A DNA stretch of 64,000 nt. Source: Streptomyces fradiae ATCC 10745 = DSM 40063 (GTDB lineage Bacteria > Actinomycetota > Actinomycetes > Streptomycetales > Streptomycetaceae). How positions within the stretch are numbered: position 1 is the stretch's first letter; each line of letters begins with the position of its first letter. This document shows, piece by piece, positions 17,045 to 25,610 of this stretch. Where the stretch lies: assembly GCF_008704425.1 (NCBI RefSeq), contig NZ_CP023696.1, positions 5,682,501-5,746,500 of the forward strand. The letters are read 5' to 3'. Position numbers and translations under genes: made by a program. Below the pieces are notes generated by a model. The model searched no databases, was not told the DNA's origin, and saw only the letters and a list, made by a program, of their open reading frames with translations.

Positions 17045-19285
17045 CTACGCCGGGCGGCGCAGCACCGTCAGACTGCGGCCGACCAGGGTGAGCCGGTCGC
17101 CGGCCGCCACCTTGTCGCCCTGGCCCGGCGCGACGCCCTCCGGCTCGGCGGTGTCCACGACGACCTGCCACTGGCGGCCGTGGTTGACCGGGACGACGAA
17201 CTCCAGCTCGTCGGCGCCCGCGTTGAACATCAGCAGGAACGAGTCGTCGGAGATCCGTTCGCCGCGCGGGCCCGGCTCGGAGATGGCGTGCCCGTTGAGG
17301 AAGACCGACAGCGCCTTGGCGTGGGCGGCCTGCCAGTCCCGCGCGGTCATCTCCCGGCCGTCCGGCCTGAACCACGCGATGTCCGACAGGTCGTCGTGGG
17401 TGCCCTCGACGGGGCGGCCGTGGAAGAAGCGGCGGCGCCGGAACACGGGGTGGTCGCGGCGCAGCCACACCATCGACCGGGTGAACTCCAGCAGCGCCCT
17501 GGCCTCCTCGCGCTCCCGGGCTTCCCGCTCCAGCTCCCGCTCCCGCTCCTTCTCCTTCCCCTCCGCCTTGGCGTCCTTGCCACCGCCCCTGGCGCCCTTC
17601 CCGCCGTCGCGCTCCTTCCCGCCCTCGTCCTCCCTGCCGGGCCAGTGCACCCACGACAGCTCGCCGTCCTGGCAGTACGCGTTGTTGTTGCCGCCCTGCG
17701 TCCGGCCGAACTCGTCGCCGTGGCTGAGCATCGGCACGCCCTGGGAGAGCAGCAGCGTGGCGATGAAGTTGCGCATCTGGCGCATCCGCAGCGCCCGGAC
17801 GTCCGGGTCGTCGGTCTCGCCCTCGGCGCCGCAGTTCCAGGAGCGGTTGTGGCTCTCGCCGTCCCGGTTGTCCTCGCCGTTGGCGTCGTTGTGCTTCTCG
17901 TCGTACGAGACGAGGTCGCGCAGGGTGAAGCCGTCGTGGCAGGTCACGAAGTTCACGGAGGCGAGCGGTCGGCGCCCGTCGTCCTGGTACAGGTCGGAGG
18001 ACCCGGTCAGCCGGGAGGCGAACTCGGCGAGCGTCCTCGGCTCGCCGCGCCACAGGTCGCGGACCGTGTCGCGGTACTTGCCGTTCCACTCGGTCCACAG
18101 CGGCGGGAAGTTGCCGACCTGGTAGCCGCCCTCGCCCACGTCCCACGGCTCGGCGATCAGCTTGACCTGGCTGACCACCGGGTCCTGCTGGACCAGGTCG
18201 AAGAAGGACGACAGCCGGTCCACCTCGTGGAACTGGCGGGCCAGCGTCGCCGCCAGGTCGAAGCGGAAGCCGTCGACGCGCATCTCCGTCACCCAGTACC
18301 GCAGCGAGTCCATGATCAGCTGGAGGACGTGCGGGGAGCGCATCAGCAGCGAGTTGCCGGTGCCGGTGGTGTCCATGTAGTACCGGGGGCTGTCCTCGAC
18401 GAGCCGGTAGTACGAGGCGTTGTCCAGGCCCCGGAAGGAGAGGGTGGGACCCAGGTGGTTGCCCTCGGCCGTGTGGTTGTAGACCACGTCGAGGATGACC
18501 TCGATGCCCGCCTTGTGCAGGGCCCGGACCGCCGACTTGAACTCCAGCACCTGCTGGCCCCGGTCGCCCCAGGAGGCGTACGCGTTGTGCGGGGCGAAGT
18601 AGCCGATCGTGTTGTAGCCCCAGTAGTTCGCCATCCCCGCGTCCACCAGCCGGTGGTCGTGGACGAACTGGTGGACCGGCATCAGCTCGATGGCGGTGAC
18701 GCCCAGCTCGGTGAGGTGCTCGATGATCGCCGGGTGCGCCAGCCCCGCGTAGGTGCCGCGCAGTTCCTTGGGGAGCGCCGGGTGGAGCATCGTCAGGCCC
18801 TTCACATGGGCCTCGTAGATCACCGTGCGGTGGTAGTCGGTGCGCGGCGGCCGGTCGTCGCCCCAGTCGAAGTACGGGTTCACGACCACGGACGACATGG
18901 TGTGGGGCGCCGAGTCGAGGTCGTTGCGGGAGTCCGGCCGGCCGAAGTGGTAGCCGTAGACCGCCTCGTCCCAGTCGATGGTCCCGGCGACGGCGCGGGC
19001 GTACGGGTCGAGGAGCAGCTTCGCGGAGTTGCAGCGCAGTCCGCGCTCCGGCGCGTACGGCCCGTGCACGCGGAAGCCGTACCGCTGGCCCGGCATCACC
19101 CCGGGCAGGTAGGCGTGGCGCACGAAGGCGTCGGTCTCCCGCAGCTCCACGGCCGTCTCCGAGCCGTCCTCGTGCAGCAGGCACAGCTCGATCCGGTCGG
19201 CGGCCTCGGAGAAGACCGCGAAGTTGGTGCCGGCGCCGTCGTAGGTGGCGCCGAGGGGGTAAGCCTGTCCCGGCCAGACCTGCAT
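17045..19285 (-). CDS. glgX: Glycogen debranching enzyme GlgX/TreX
   Basis: 746 residues. An N-terminal CBM48 (LGATYDGAGTNFAVFSEAA) precedes a GH13 isoamylase barrel: VVYNHTAEG (268-275), GFRFDLA (nucleophile Asp343), LIAEPWD (acid Glu379) and TCHDG (Asp451). It removes alpha-1,6 branches so that linear dextrins can feed TreY and TreZ, completing the TreXYZ route encoded next to it. Residues about 549-594 are a Lys/Glu/Arg/Gly-rich stretch predicted to be helical or disordered, replacing the usual short loop before the helix that starts LLEFTRSMVWLRR. The start ATG has GGAAGAG upstream. Divergent from the HEPN gene. Confidence 0.96.
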   Translation of the reverse strand: MQVWPGQAYPLGATYDGAGTNFAVFSEAADRIELCLLHEDGSETAVELRETDAFVRHAYLPGVMPGQRYGFRVHGPYAPERGLRCNSAKLLLDPYARAVAGTIDWDEAVYGYHFGRPDSRNDLDSAPHTMSSVVVNPYFDWGDDRPPRTDYHRTVIYEAHVKGLTMLHPALPKELRGTYAGLAHPAIIEHLTELGVTAIELMPVHQFVHDHRLVDAGMANYWGYNTIGYFAPHNAYASWGDRGQQVLEFKSAVRALHKAGIEVILDVVYNHTAEGNHLGPTLSFRGLDNASYYRLVEDSPRYYMDTTGTGNSLLMRSPHVLQLIMDSLRYWVTEMRVDGFRFDLAATLARQFHEVDRLSSFFDLVQQDPVVSQVKLIAEPWDVGEGGYQVGNFPPLWTEWNGKYRDTVRDLWRGEPRTLAEFASRLTGSSDLYQDDGRRPLASVNFVTCHDGFTLRDLVSYDEKHNDANGEDNRDGESHNRSWNCGAEGETDDPDVRALRMRQMRNFIATLLLSQGVPMLSHGDEFGRTQGGNNNAYCQDGELSWVHWPGREDEGGKERDGGKGARGGGKDAKAEGKEKERERELEREAREREEARALLEFTRSMVWLRRDHPVFRRRRFFHGRPVEGTHDDLSDIAWFRPDGREMTARDWQAAHAKALSVFLNGHAISEPGPRGERISDDSFLLMFNAGADELEFVVPVNHGRQWQVVVDTAEPEGVAPGQGDKVAAGDRLTLVGRSLTVLRRPA

Positions 19286-19843
19286 AGATAAGACTCTTCC
19301 ATTCTGATCCGGCTAATGGGTCACTCCGCCTGATACTCCCTGAAATCATTCGCTCTGCCTAGGACGCCGGACGGTCCTACCGGGTGACCGGAGAGCGGCG
19401 CGGTGCGGTGTTCTGGCCGGAAATCGACCCTCTTGGGAGGCCGGAGAGGGTCCCCTCGGGCCCGCTGGGCGATCGCGCCGGCGCGGCCGGGGGAGGGGCT
19501 GCCCGGTCGCCGCCGCACCGGGCGGCCGGTTGCGGCCCGGCGCGGCCCGGGCGGGCGGCCGGGCGGTCGCGCGGGCCCGCCGGGGTGCGGAGGGGTCAAC
19601 TCCGCACCCTTCGGTACGCCGTTCCCCCCTCACCCGCACGGGTGAGCCTCGCCGGGCCCGGCGACATGGTCGCCCACCACTATGAATCAGCTCACTCCGC
19701 CCGCACCGGACTCCCAAACCACCGCGGAAACCAAGGGACGTGGGCGAACGGGCCTGTCCATCGGGCTGCATCGCGTCGCCCTCCCGGAGTACCCTTCCTT
19801 GATCGTTGGAGACGGGCGTTCGGAACCAGAAGGCGGTGCGCGG
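19286..19843. other. 558-bp divergent intergenic region of glgX and the HEPN gene
   Basis: The first 90 bases next to glgX are comparatively AT-rich and must hold the glgX promoter. The rest is GC-rich, with no recognised gene. The HEPN reading frame stays open upstream to an ATG at 19682. I chose the GTG at 19844 because it has AGAAGG upstream and gives the MSSGGLELPPGD beginning I associate with this family. Confidence 0.5.
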
Positions 19844-21085
19844 GTGAGCTCGGGAGGGCTGGAGCTGCCCCCAGGTGACTCGGGTCATGAGGGGGACTCC
19901 ACTGACTCCGCAGATGTCCCGCCCGGCGCGGTCTCACTCGCCCGGCCGATGGAGATCGGCGCGGAGCTGGAATGGGACGCCCGGGACTGGAGCGAGGTGC
20001 GCACCCGCGCCCAGCGCGCGGGACGGGCGTATATCTGGCTGAATCTGGTCGAACAGCGCCTGCGGGCGGTCGTGGCCGCCGTACTGCGGCCGGTCTACGA
20101 GCCGATGCACGGCGACGACTGGGTCGTCGCCGCCGCCGGTCCCGCGGGGCAGGAGTGGGTGCAGCGGGCCGTCGCCGTCCGCGAGGTGTCCCGCCGCAAG
20201 GGCTACCTGCTGGACCCGGCCGACGACAACGTCCTCAGCTTCCTGACGCTGCCCCAGCTGCGCGAGCTGATGGTCCAGCACTGGCCCTGCTTCGAGCCGT
20301 ACTTCGACGACCGGCGCGAGCTGGAGCTGGCCCTCGACGAGCTGGAGGTCACGCGCAACGTCGTCTCCCGCAACCGGGCCCTGTCCCGCACCGTCCTGGA
20401 CCAGTCGGAGCGCGCCTCGGCCCGCCTGCTGGAGATCCTGGGCAGCGGCGCGGGCGTGCCGTCCGCGCACCGGCTGCCCGTGGACGCCGTCGAGGACCTG
20501 GTGGGCGACCGGTACGCCGACGTGGTGTCCGTCCACCCCGACCGGGTGCGGCTCCAGCGCCAGATGCCCGCCGAGGACCTGTTCGGCGGGGCGCGGCGCC
20601 TCGACGCCATCGGCATAGGCCTCAACCTGCTCGTGCAGAACTTCTCCGGCCGCAGGCTCGTCCGCCTCGCCGAGTCCGGGTGCCGGATACGGCTGCTGTT
20701 CCTCAATCCGGCGAGCAGCGCCGTCAAGCGGCGCGAGCGGGAGCTGGGCATCAGGAAGGGCGAGCTCAGCCGCTCCGTGGAGATGAACATCCTGCACATG
20801 CGGCGGGTCCGCTCCAAGCTGCGCGACCCGGGCGCCTTCGAGATCCAGGTGTTCGACGAGACCCCCCGCTTCACCGCCTACCTGGTCGACGGGGACGGGC
20901 CCGACGGCGTCGGCGTCGTCCAGTCCTACCTGCGGCGGGCCCGCGGGATGGAGGCGCCCGTGCTCGTCCTGCGGGGCGGGCGCCGGTCCGTCGTCACCGC
21001 GTCGCCGGACGGCGACCACGGGCTCTTCGAGACGTACCGCGAGGAGTTCGAGTCGTTCTGGGCGGACTCGCGCCCCGTCTCCTGA
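19844..21085 (+). CDS. SAV2148 family HEPN-domain protein
   Basis: 413 residues from GTG 19844. After an acidic, Ser/Gly-rich tail of about 35 residues comes a helical HEPN-like region (about 45-130) containing RPVYEPMH (Arg82, six residues, His89). This fits the R-x4-6-H motif of HEPN ribonucleases. The C-terminal half (about 230-400) has strands and loops such as RRLVRLAESGCRIRLLFLNP and TPRFTAYLVDG, reminiscent of phospholipase-D-like folds often fused to such modules. The protein family is conserved in Streptomyces and named after the S. avermitilis locus; its function is not known to me. The downstream exonuclease gene is 183 bp away on the same strand. The HEPN assignment rests on recalled family identity plus the motif. 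Confidence 0.8.
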   Translation: MSSGGLELPPGDSGHEGDSTDSADVPPGAVSLARPMEIGAELEWDARDWSEVRTRAQRAGRAYIWLNLVEQRLRAVVAAVLRPVYEPMHGDDWVVAAAGPAGQEWVQRAVAVREVSRRKGYLLDPADDNVLSFLTLPQLRELMVQHWPCFEPYFDDRRELELALDELEVTRNVVSRNRALSRTVLDQSERASARLLEILGSGAGVPSAHRLPVDAVEDLVGDRYADVVSVHPDRVRLQRQMPAEDLFGGARRLDAIGIGLNLLVQNFSGRRLVRLAESGCRIRLLFLNPASSAVKRRERELGIRKGELSRSVEMNILHMRRVRSKLRDPGAFEIQVFDETPRFTAYLVDGDGPDGVGVVQSYLRRARGMEAPVLVLRGGRRSVVTASPDGDHGLFETYREEFESFWADSRPVS

Positions 21086-21268
21086 CGGCCGGGGAAGGGG
21101 CGGCGCTCCGCAGGCCGCTTCCGCCCCCTTCGCTCACCCGTGAGCGCATTGCCCGCCGTTGTCTGGTTCCGAGGGGTGCGGGCCGCGTTGTCAGTGCCGC
21201 GTGCGAGGGTGAAAGCCCATTGGGGGAGGGCGCCGCGCGGACCGCGGCGCCGCGAAGGAGGTTCTGGC

Positions 21269-22027
21269 ATGCGCTGGCACGGGGAGACACTCGTCGGCTT
21301 CGACCTGGAGACGACGGGGACGGAGCCGTTCGAGGCGAGGATCGTCACGGCGGCGGTCGTGGAGGTGCGGGACGGGCGCACGCTGGCGCGGCGCGAGTGG
21401 CTCGCCGACCCCGGCGTCCGCATCCCCGCGCAGGCCGCCGCCATCCACGGCATCAGCAGCGAGCGGGCCGCCGCCGAGGGCCGCCCGGCCCGTGAGGTCG
21501 CCGACGAGGTCGCCGACGCCCTGGCCGGGTACTGGGCGCGCGGCGTGCCCGTCGTCGCGTACAACGCCGCCTTCGACCTGACCCTGCTCACCGCCGAGTT
21601 GCGGCGGCACGGGCTGCCCTCGCTGCGCGACCGGCTCGGCGGGCTGCCGATCGGGCCCGTCATCGACCCGTACACCATCGACCGGTCCGTCGACCGCTAC
21701 CGGCGCGGCAAGCGGAACCTGGAGGCGGTGTGCGCCGAGTACGGCGTGGCGCTGGACGGGGCGCACGAGGCCGCCGCCGACGCGCTGGCCGCCGTGCTCG
21801 TCGCCTGCGCGATAGCCGAGCGGCACGCGCTGGTGGCCCGGCTGACCCCGCGCGAGCTGCATGCCCGTCAGGTGGAGTGGTACGCGCAGTGGGCCGCCGA
21901 CTTCCAGGGCTTCCTGCGCCGCAAGGGCAGCCCGGACGCGGTGGTCGACCCGCGCTGGCCGCTGCGGGAGCCCGCCCCCGTACCGGAGGGGCTGGCGCCC
22001 TCCGCCCCGGCGGCGGCCACCGGCTGA
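21269..22027 (+). CDS. DEDDh 3'-5' exonuclease
   Basis: 252 residues; AAGGAGG precedes the ATG and decides it over a longer frame from 21140. The four exonuclease motifs are present: FDLETTGTEP (ExoI Asp/Glu), HGISSERA with YNAAFDLTLL (ExoII Asp) and HEAAADALA (ExoIII His and Asp), so it is a DnaQ-like DEDDh nuclease. The family includes the DNA polymerase III proofreading subunit; this stand-alone version with a C-terminal extension (residues about 200-252) is a general 3'-5' exonuclease in Streptomyces. Substrate (DNA or RNA) is not decidable from sequence. Confidence 0.92.
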   Translation: MRWHGETLVGFDLETTGTEPFEARIVTAAVVEVRDGRTLARREWLADPGVRIPAQAAAIHGISSERAAAEGRPAREVADEVADALAGYWARGVPVVAYNAAFDLTLLTAELRRHGLPSLRDRLGGLPIGPVIDPYTIDRSVDRYRRGKRNLEAVCAEYGVALDGAHEAAADALAAVLVACAIAERHALVARLTPRELHARQVEWYAQWAADFQGFLRRKGSPDAVVDPRWPLREPAPVPEGLAPSAPAAATG

Positions 22028-22180
22028 CCGGGCCTCCCGGCCCGCCCACGACCGTCCCGGACCGTCCTGCCTCCAGCACGTCCCGGACCTCCGGGAGTAC
22101 GCGGCCGGTCCGCGAGCGCCCGGGTCCGGCGCCCCAGGGACGCCCGGCGAGAAAGGCCGGCACTGCCCAAGGCCGGCGCC

Positions 22181-23005
22181 TCAGGAGTGCTCGGCGAGGA
22201 ACGCCAGCAGGGCCGCGTTGACCCGCTCGGGCGCCTCCAGTTGCAGCCAGTGCCCCGCGCCCTCGACCCGCTCGTAACGCCAGGAGCCGTCCACGTACTT
22301 CTCCGTGCCCGTCATCGCCTCCTCGGTGAGGAAGCGGTCCCCGGTGCTCCACATCCCCAGCACGGGGCCCGGCAGCGAGGGGAGCGGCACATCCGGCCCG
22401 AACAGCGCCTTCGGCGGCAGCCCCGCCCGGTAGACCGCCAGCGCCGCGGTGAGCGCGCCCGGCTCCGCCAGCCGCTCCACGGCCTCCCCGGCGTCCGGGT
22501 GCTCGGCCAGGAACTCGCGCAGGTGCGCGGCCCCGTCCCGCAGCAGCCACTCCTCGGCGATCCCCTCGTACTGGAACAGCAGCATGTACCAGGAGCGGCT
22601 GCGCTGCTCCCAGCCGCCGTCGCCCAGCGCGCCACGGTGGCCCACGGACAGCAGCGACAGGCTCGCCACCCGGTCCGGCACGGCCATGGCCACGCCCTGC
22701 ACGACGCCCGACCCCCAGTCGTGGCCCACGAGGTGCACCCGGTCCACGCCCAGCCGGTCGAGCAGCTCCACCATGTCCGCCGCCGAACGGCGCGGTGCGT
22801 AGGCAGCCGTCCGAGCCGGCCGGCCGGAGCCGCCGAACCCGCGCAGATCGGGGGTGATCGTCCGGTACCCGGCCGCGTTCAGCACGGGCACCTGGCGGCG
22901 CCAGCACGCGCGGGTGTCCGGGAAGCCGTGCACCAGCAGCACCGCGGGGCCCGGACCACCGCTGTCCTCGACCTCCAGGGCCACTTCGGCGAGTTCCACA
23001 CGCAT
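22181..23005 (-). CDS. Alpha/beta hydrolase, epoxide-hydrolase-like
   Basis: 274 residues. The oxyanion motif HGFPDTR, the nucleophile elbow GHDWGSG (Asp nucleophile in place of Ser), an acid Asp in STGDRFLT and the catalytic His in GAGHWLQLEAPE are all visible. An Asp nucleophile with HGFP is the pattern of epoxide hydrolases and haloalkane dehalogenases. A cap domain occupies about residues 130-205. Cytosolic; no signal peptide. It lies downstream of an APH-fold gene on the same strand after a 62-bp gap; no functional link is evident. Confidence 0.9.
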   Translation of the reverse strand: MRVELAEVALEVEDSGGPGPAVLLVHGFPDTRACWRRQVPVLNAAGYRTITPDLRGFGGSGRPARTAAYAPRRSAADMVELLDRLGVDRVHLVGHDWGSGVVQGVAMAVPDRVASLSLLSVGHRGALGDGGWEQRSRSWYMLLFQYEGIAEEWLLRDGAAHLREFLAEHPDAGEAVERLAEPGALTAALAVYRAGLPPKALFGPDVPLPSLPGPVLGMWSTGDRFLTEEAMTGTEKYVDGSWRYERVEGAGHWLQLEAPERVNAALLAFLAEHS

Positions 23006-23067
23006 GCGCGCTGCTCCGATGTCCGGCGGGATCTACACGGCTGTGACCGGCCCATCATGGCAGCCCG

Positions 23068-23931
23068 TCAGAACGGGTACCAGCGGACCTCCGGGTCGTC
23101 GTCCCGCAGCGACGCGACGCGGCGGCGGAACTCGGCCAGCGCGGCCGGGCGGGTCTTCGCGTGCTGGGCGACCCACGCGCAGCTCGCCGTCTCCCGCGCC
23201 CCGCGCAGCACGGCGCAGCCGTCCCACTCCCGCACGTCCCAGCCGTACGCGGCGGTGAACGCGTCGTACGCCGCCGGGTCCAGGCCGTACCGGTCCCGCG
23301 ACAGCGCGAGCACCACCAGGTCGTGCTCACGCAGGTCCAGCGAGAACGTCTCCAGATCGACGAGGACCGGCCCGTCCGGGCCCACGTGGACGTTGCGCGG
23401 CAGCGCGTCGCCGTGGATCGGGCCCGGCTCCAGCCTCGGCACCAGCGCCGCGGCCGCCCCCGCGAACGCGTCCCGCCGCTCCCGCAGGAACGCCGCGTCC
23501 GCCGGGTCGATCGCGTCCCCGGCCAGCCGCAGCCACCGCTCGACGCCGCCCAGCAGATCCCGGCCCGGCAGCGCGAAGGGCGGGGCGGGCAGCGCGTGCA
23601 CCCGGCGCAGCAGCGGCGCCAGGTCGCGCGGCTCCGAGGGCCTCACGGCGCCGGGCAGCCGCCGCCACACCGTCACCGGGTGGCCCTCCACCAGCCGCGC
23701 CCCGGGCTCCGCCGCCCGCACCGCGGGCACCCCCGAGTCCGCCAGCCACCCGGCGACCGCGACCTCGCGGCGCGCCCGGTCCAGCAGCGACGCGTCCCGG
23801 CCGACCTTGACCACCAGGTCGCCGACGGCGAACACCGCGTTCTCGCCCAGCGCCAGCGCCAGCGGCGCGGCCCCGCCGCCCGCCGCGAACCCCGCAGCGT
23901 CCAGGACCTCCCGCGCCCGCGCCTCGTCCAT
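23068..23931 (-). CDS. Aminoglycoside phosphotransferase (APH) family protein
   Basis: 287 residues with a kinase-like fold: a Lys in LVVKVGRD, the catalytic loop HGDALPRNVHV and the metal-binding DLE motif in VLVDLETFS. The protein could phosphorylate an aminoglycoside-like or other hydroxylated small molecule. Many such Streptomyces proteins are of unknown substrate, and nothing in the neighbourhood (an alpha/beta hydrolase, a DUF1697 gene) points to an antibiotic cluster. Resistance should not be assumed. Confidence 0.85.
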   Translation of the reverse strand: MDEARAREVLDAAGFAAGGGAAPLALALGENAVFAVGDLVVKVGRDASLLDRARREVAVAGWLADSGVPAVRAAEPGARLVEGHPVTVWRRLPGAVRPSEPRDLAPLLRRVHALPAPPFALPGRDLLGGVERWLRLAGDAIDPADAAFLRERRDAFAGAAAALVPRLEPGPIHGDALPRNVHVGPDGPVLVDLETFSLDLREHDLVVLALSRDRYGLDPAAYDAFTAAYGWDVREWDGCAVLRGARETASCAWVAQHAKTRPAALAEFRRRVASLRDDDPEVRWYPF

Positions 23932-24300
23932 ACCGCGCCCAGCCCTTCACCCCGCGGACCCGCGCCCGCCGCCACCAGTACGCCGCCCAGTCTCCCACCC
24001 GGCCCATCCCGCCGCGCCCGGCCCCTGAGCCCCCGCGGCCCCACGGGCTTCCTCAGCCTCCCCCGTCCCCGCCACCTCTCAGCGCGGGCGAGACGCCGCT
24101 CCGGCGCCTCGGACGTCCTCAGGGCCCCCGACGTCCCCCTCGTACCCGACGTCCCCCTCGTACCCGACGTCCGCTGCGGCCCCTGCGTCGACGGCGGACC
24201 CGGCGGGGGGCGGGGGAGGCCGCCCGGTGTGCCCGCGCACCGGGCCCCGCGCCGCTCCCCGGTACGCCGGGCGCGGCGGCTCCTGCCTAGGGTGGCGGGC
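23932..24300. other. 369-bp divergent intergenic region
   Basis: GC-rich, no recognisable gene. It holds an 18-bp tandem array (24127-24171). The sequence just before the ATG at 24301 (about 24285-24300) is the only promoter-proximal part I would expect to matter for the DUF1697 gene. Confidence 0.5.
24127..24171. repeat. 18-bp tandem repeat
   Basis: Two exact copies and a partial third copy of cccgacgtccccctcgta in a non-coding stretch. Confidence 0.9.
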
Positions 24301-24882
24301 ATGACGACGACTTCCCGATACGCCCTCCTCCTGCGCGGCGTCAACGTCGGCGGGCGGAAGATGCCCATGGCGGAGTTGCGCGCCGTGCTCGCCGGGCTCG
24401 GCCACACCGGCGTGCGGACCTACCTCCAGTCGGGCAACGCCTTCTTCACCACGGCTTCCGGGGAGGACGAGGACGCCCTCGCCGCGGGGATCGAGCAGGC
24501 GGTGGCGGAGCACTTCGGGTTCCGGGTCGGCTGCCTCGTCCGGAGCGGGTCCTACCTGCGGGCGGTGGCCGACGCCTGCCCGTACCCCGCCGCGCGGCTG
24601 GAGCCCCGGCAGCTGCACGTCACGTACCTCTCCGCGTCCGCGACCCCCGGCCGCTTCGCCTCCGTGGACCCGGCCGCCTACCTCCCGGAGGAGTTCCGGC
24701 TCGGGGACCGGGCGCTCTACCTCCACCTCCCGCACGGCATGGGCCGCTCGAAGCTGGCCGAGGCCCTCGCCCGCCCGGCCGTGGTCAAGGGCCTCGTGGC
24801 CACCACGCGCAACTGGAACACCGTGCTGAAACTGGCGGACATGGCCCAGGAAACGGAAATGGCCCAGGGAACGGAAGGGTGA
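24301..24882 (+). CDS. DUF1697 domain-containing protein
   Basis: 193 residues. The opening [20 protein letters not shown], then LQSGNAFF and [10 protein letters not shown] are the signature blocks of DUF1697, a small cytosolic family of unknown function with an alpha/beta ferredoxin-like fold. The last 15 residues contain a duplicated MAQ-TE unit ([12 protein letters not shown]) encoded by an 18-bp direct repeat, so the tail has been extended by a recent duplication. The mycothiol-type reductase gene follows after 43 bp on the same strand. Confidence 0.9.
   Translation: MTTTSRYALLLRGVNVGGRKMPMAELRAVLAGLGHTGVRTYLQSGNAFFTTASGEDEDALAAGIEQAVAEHFGFRVGCLVRSGSYLRAVADACPYPAARLEPRQLHVTYLSASATPGRFASVDPAAYLPEEFRLGDRALYLHLPHGMGRSKLAEALARPAVVKGLVATTRNWNTVLKLADMAQETEMAQGTEG
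24841..24876. repeat. 18-bp direct duplication at the DUF1697 3' end
   Basis: Two copies of an 18-mer starting atggcccagg, differing at one base, encode the repeated Met-Ala-Gln tail. Confidence 0.9.
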
Positions 24883-24925
24883 TTGGCCCGTCCCCCCGGT
24901 CCACCGGGCGGCTAGCGTCCCGGAC

Positions 24926-25543
24926 ATGAGCACCGAGCAGCCCGCCGCCGTCGACCTCTGGTTCGATCCCGCCTGCCCCTTCGCCTGGATCACCTCCCGC
25001 TGGATCCTGGAGGTCGAACGCCACCGCGCCCTCGACGTCCGCTTCCACGTGATGAGCCTGTACCTGCACAACGAGGGCAACGAACTGCCCGCGTGGTACC
25101 GGGACCTCGTCGACCGGTCCCTCGGCCCCGTCAGGGTCGCGGCGGCCGCCGCCGAACGGCACGGCGAGGGCGTCCTGCGCGACCTGTACACGGCCCTCGG
25201 CACCCGCATCCACCGGGACGGCGACGGCGACTTCGACGCCGTCGTCGCACAGGCGCTGGCGGAACTGGGCCTGCCCGCCGGGCTGGCGAAGGCCGCGGCG
25301 GACCCCGCGTACGACGAGGCGGTCCGCCGCAGCCACGACGCGGGCCGGGACCCCGCAGCCGGCGGCTACGTGGGGACCCCGACCCTCCACGTCGACGGCG
25401 CCGTCTGGTTCGGCCCCGTCCTCGGCGCGATCCCGCGCGGCGAGGAGGCCGTCCGCCTCTTCGACGCCTTCCGCACCCTCGCCGGACACCGGCACTTCTT
25501 CGAGCTGAAGCGCACCCGCACGGGCCGCCTCGACCACTCCTGA
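24926..25543 (+). CDS. Mycothiol-dependent nitroreductase Rv2466c family (DsbA-fold) protein
   Basis: 205 residues with a thioredoxin/DsbA fold. The N-terminal [15 protein letters not shown] is the hallmark of the Rv2466c group, and [11 protein letters not shown] holds the cis-Pro of the thioredoxin fold. Rv2466c reduces nitro-compounds and disulfides with electrons from mycothiol, the actinobacterial thiol. Here only one Cys (Cys17, CPFA) is present at the active site, so it would work as a monothiol enzyme. Probably cytosolic; no signal. It may share a transcript with the DUF1697 gene and ends at a strong hairpin. Confidence 0.88.
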   Translation: MSTEQPAAVDLWFDPACPFAWITSRWILEVERHRALDVRFHVMSLYLHNEGNELPAWYRDLVDRSLGPVRVAAAAAERHGEGVLRDLYTALGTRIHRDGDGDFDAVVAQALAELGLPAGLAKAAADPAYDEAVRRSHDAGRDPAAGGYVGTPTLHVDGAVWFGPVLGAIPRGEEAVRLFDAFRTLAGHRHFFELKRTRTGRLDHS

Positions 25544-25570
25544 CCCACCGGTCCCGCGGGCCGCGGTGCG

Positions 25571-25610
25571 ACCGGCGCGCCCGGCGCCCCCCGACGCCGG
25601 GCGCACCGGT
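25571..25610. terminator. Bidirectional terminator hairpin
   Basis: gcgcccggcg (25577-25586) pairs perfectly with cgccgggcgc (25595-25604), extended by accgg (25571-25575) with ccggt (25606-25610) after one mismatch. It lies between two converging genes and overlaps the DUF6745 stop codon. Confidence 0.75.

Noticed and set aside
23068-23931. Antibiotic-resistance gene (aminoglycoside phosphotransferase)
   Set aside because: Only the kinase fold is supported; the neighbourhood has no antibiotic context and most such Streptomyces proteins have unknown substrates.
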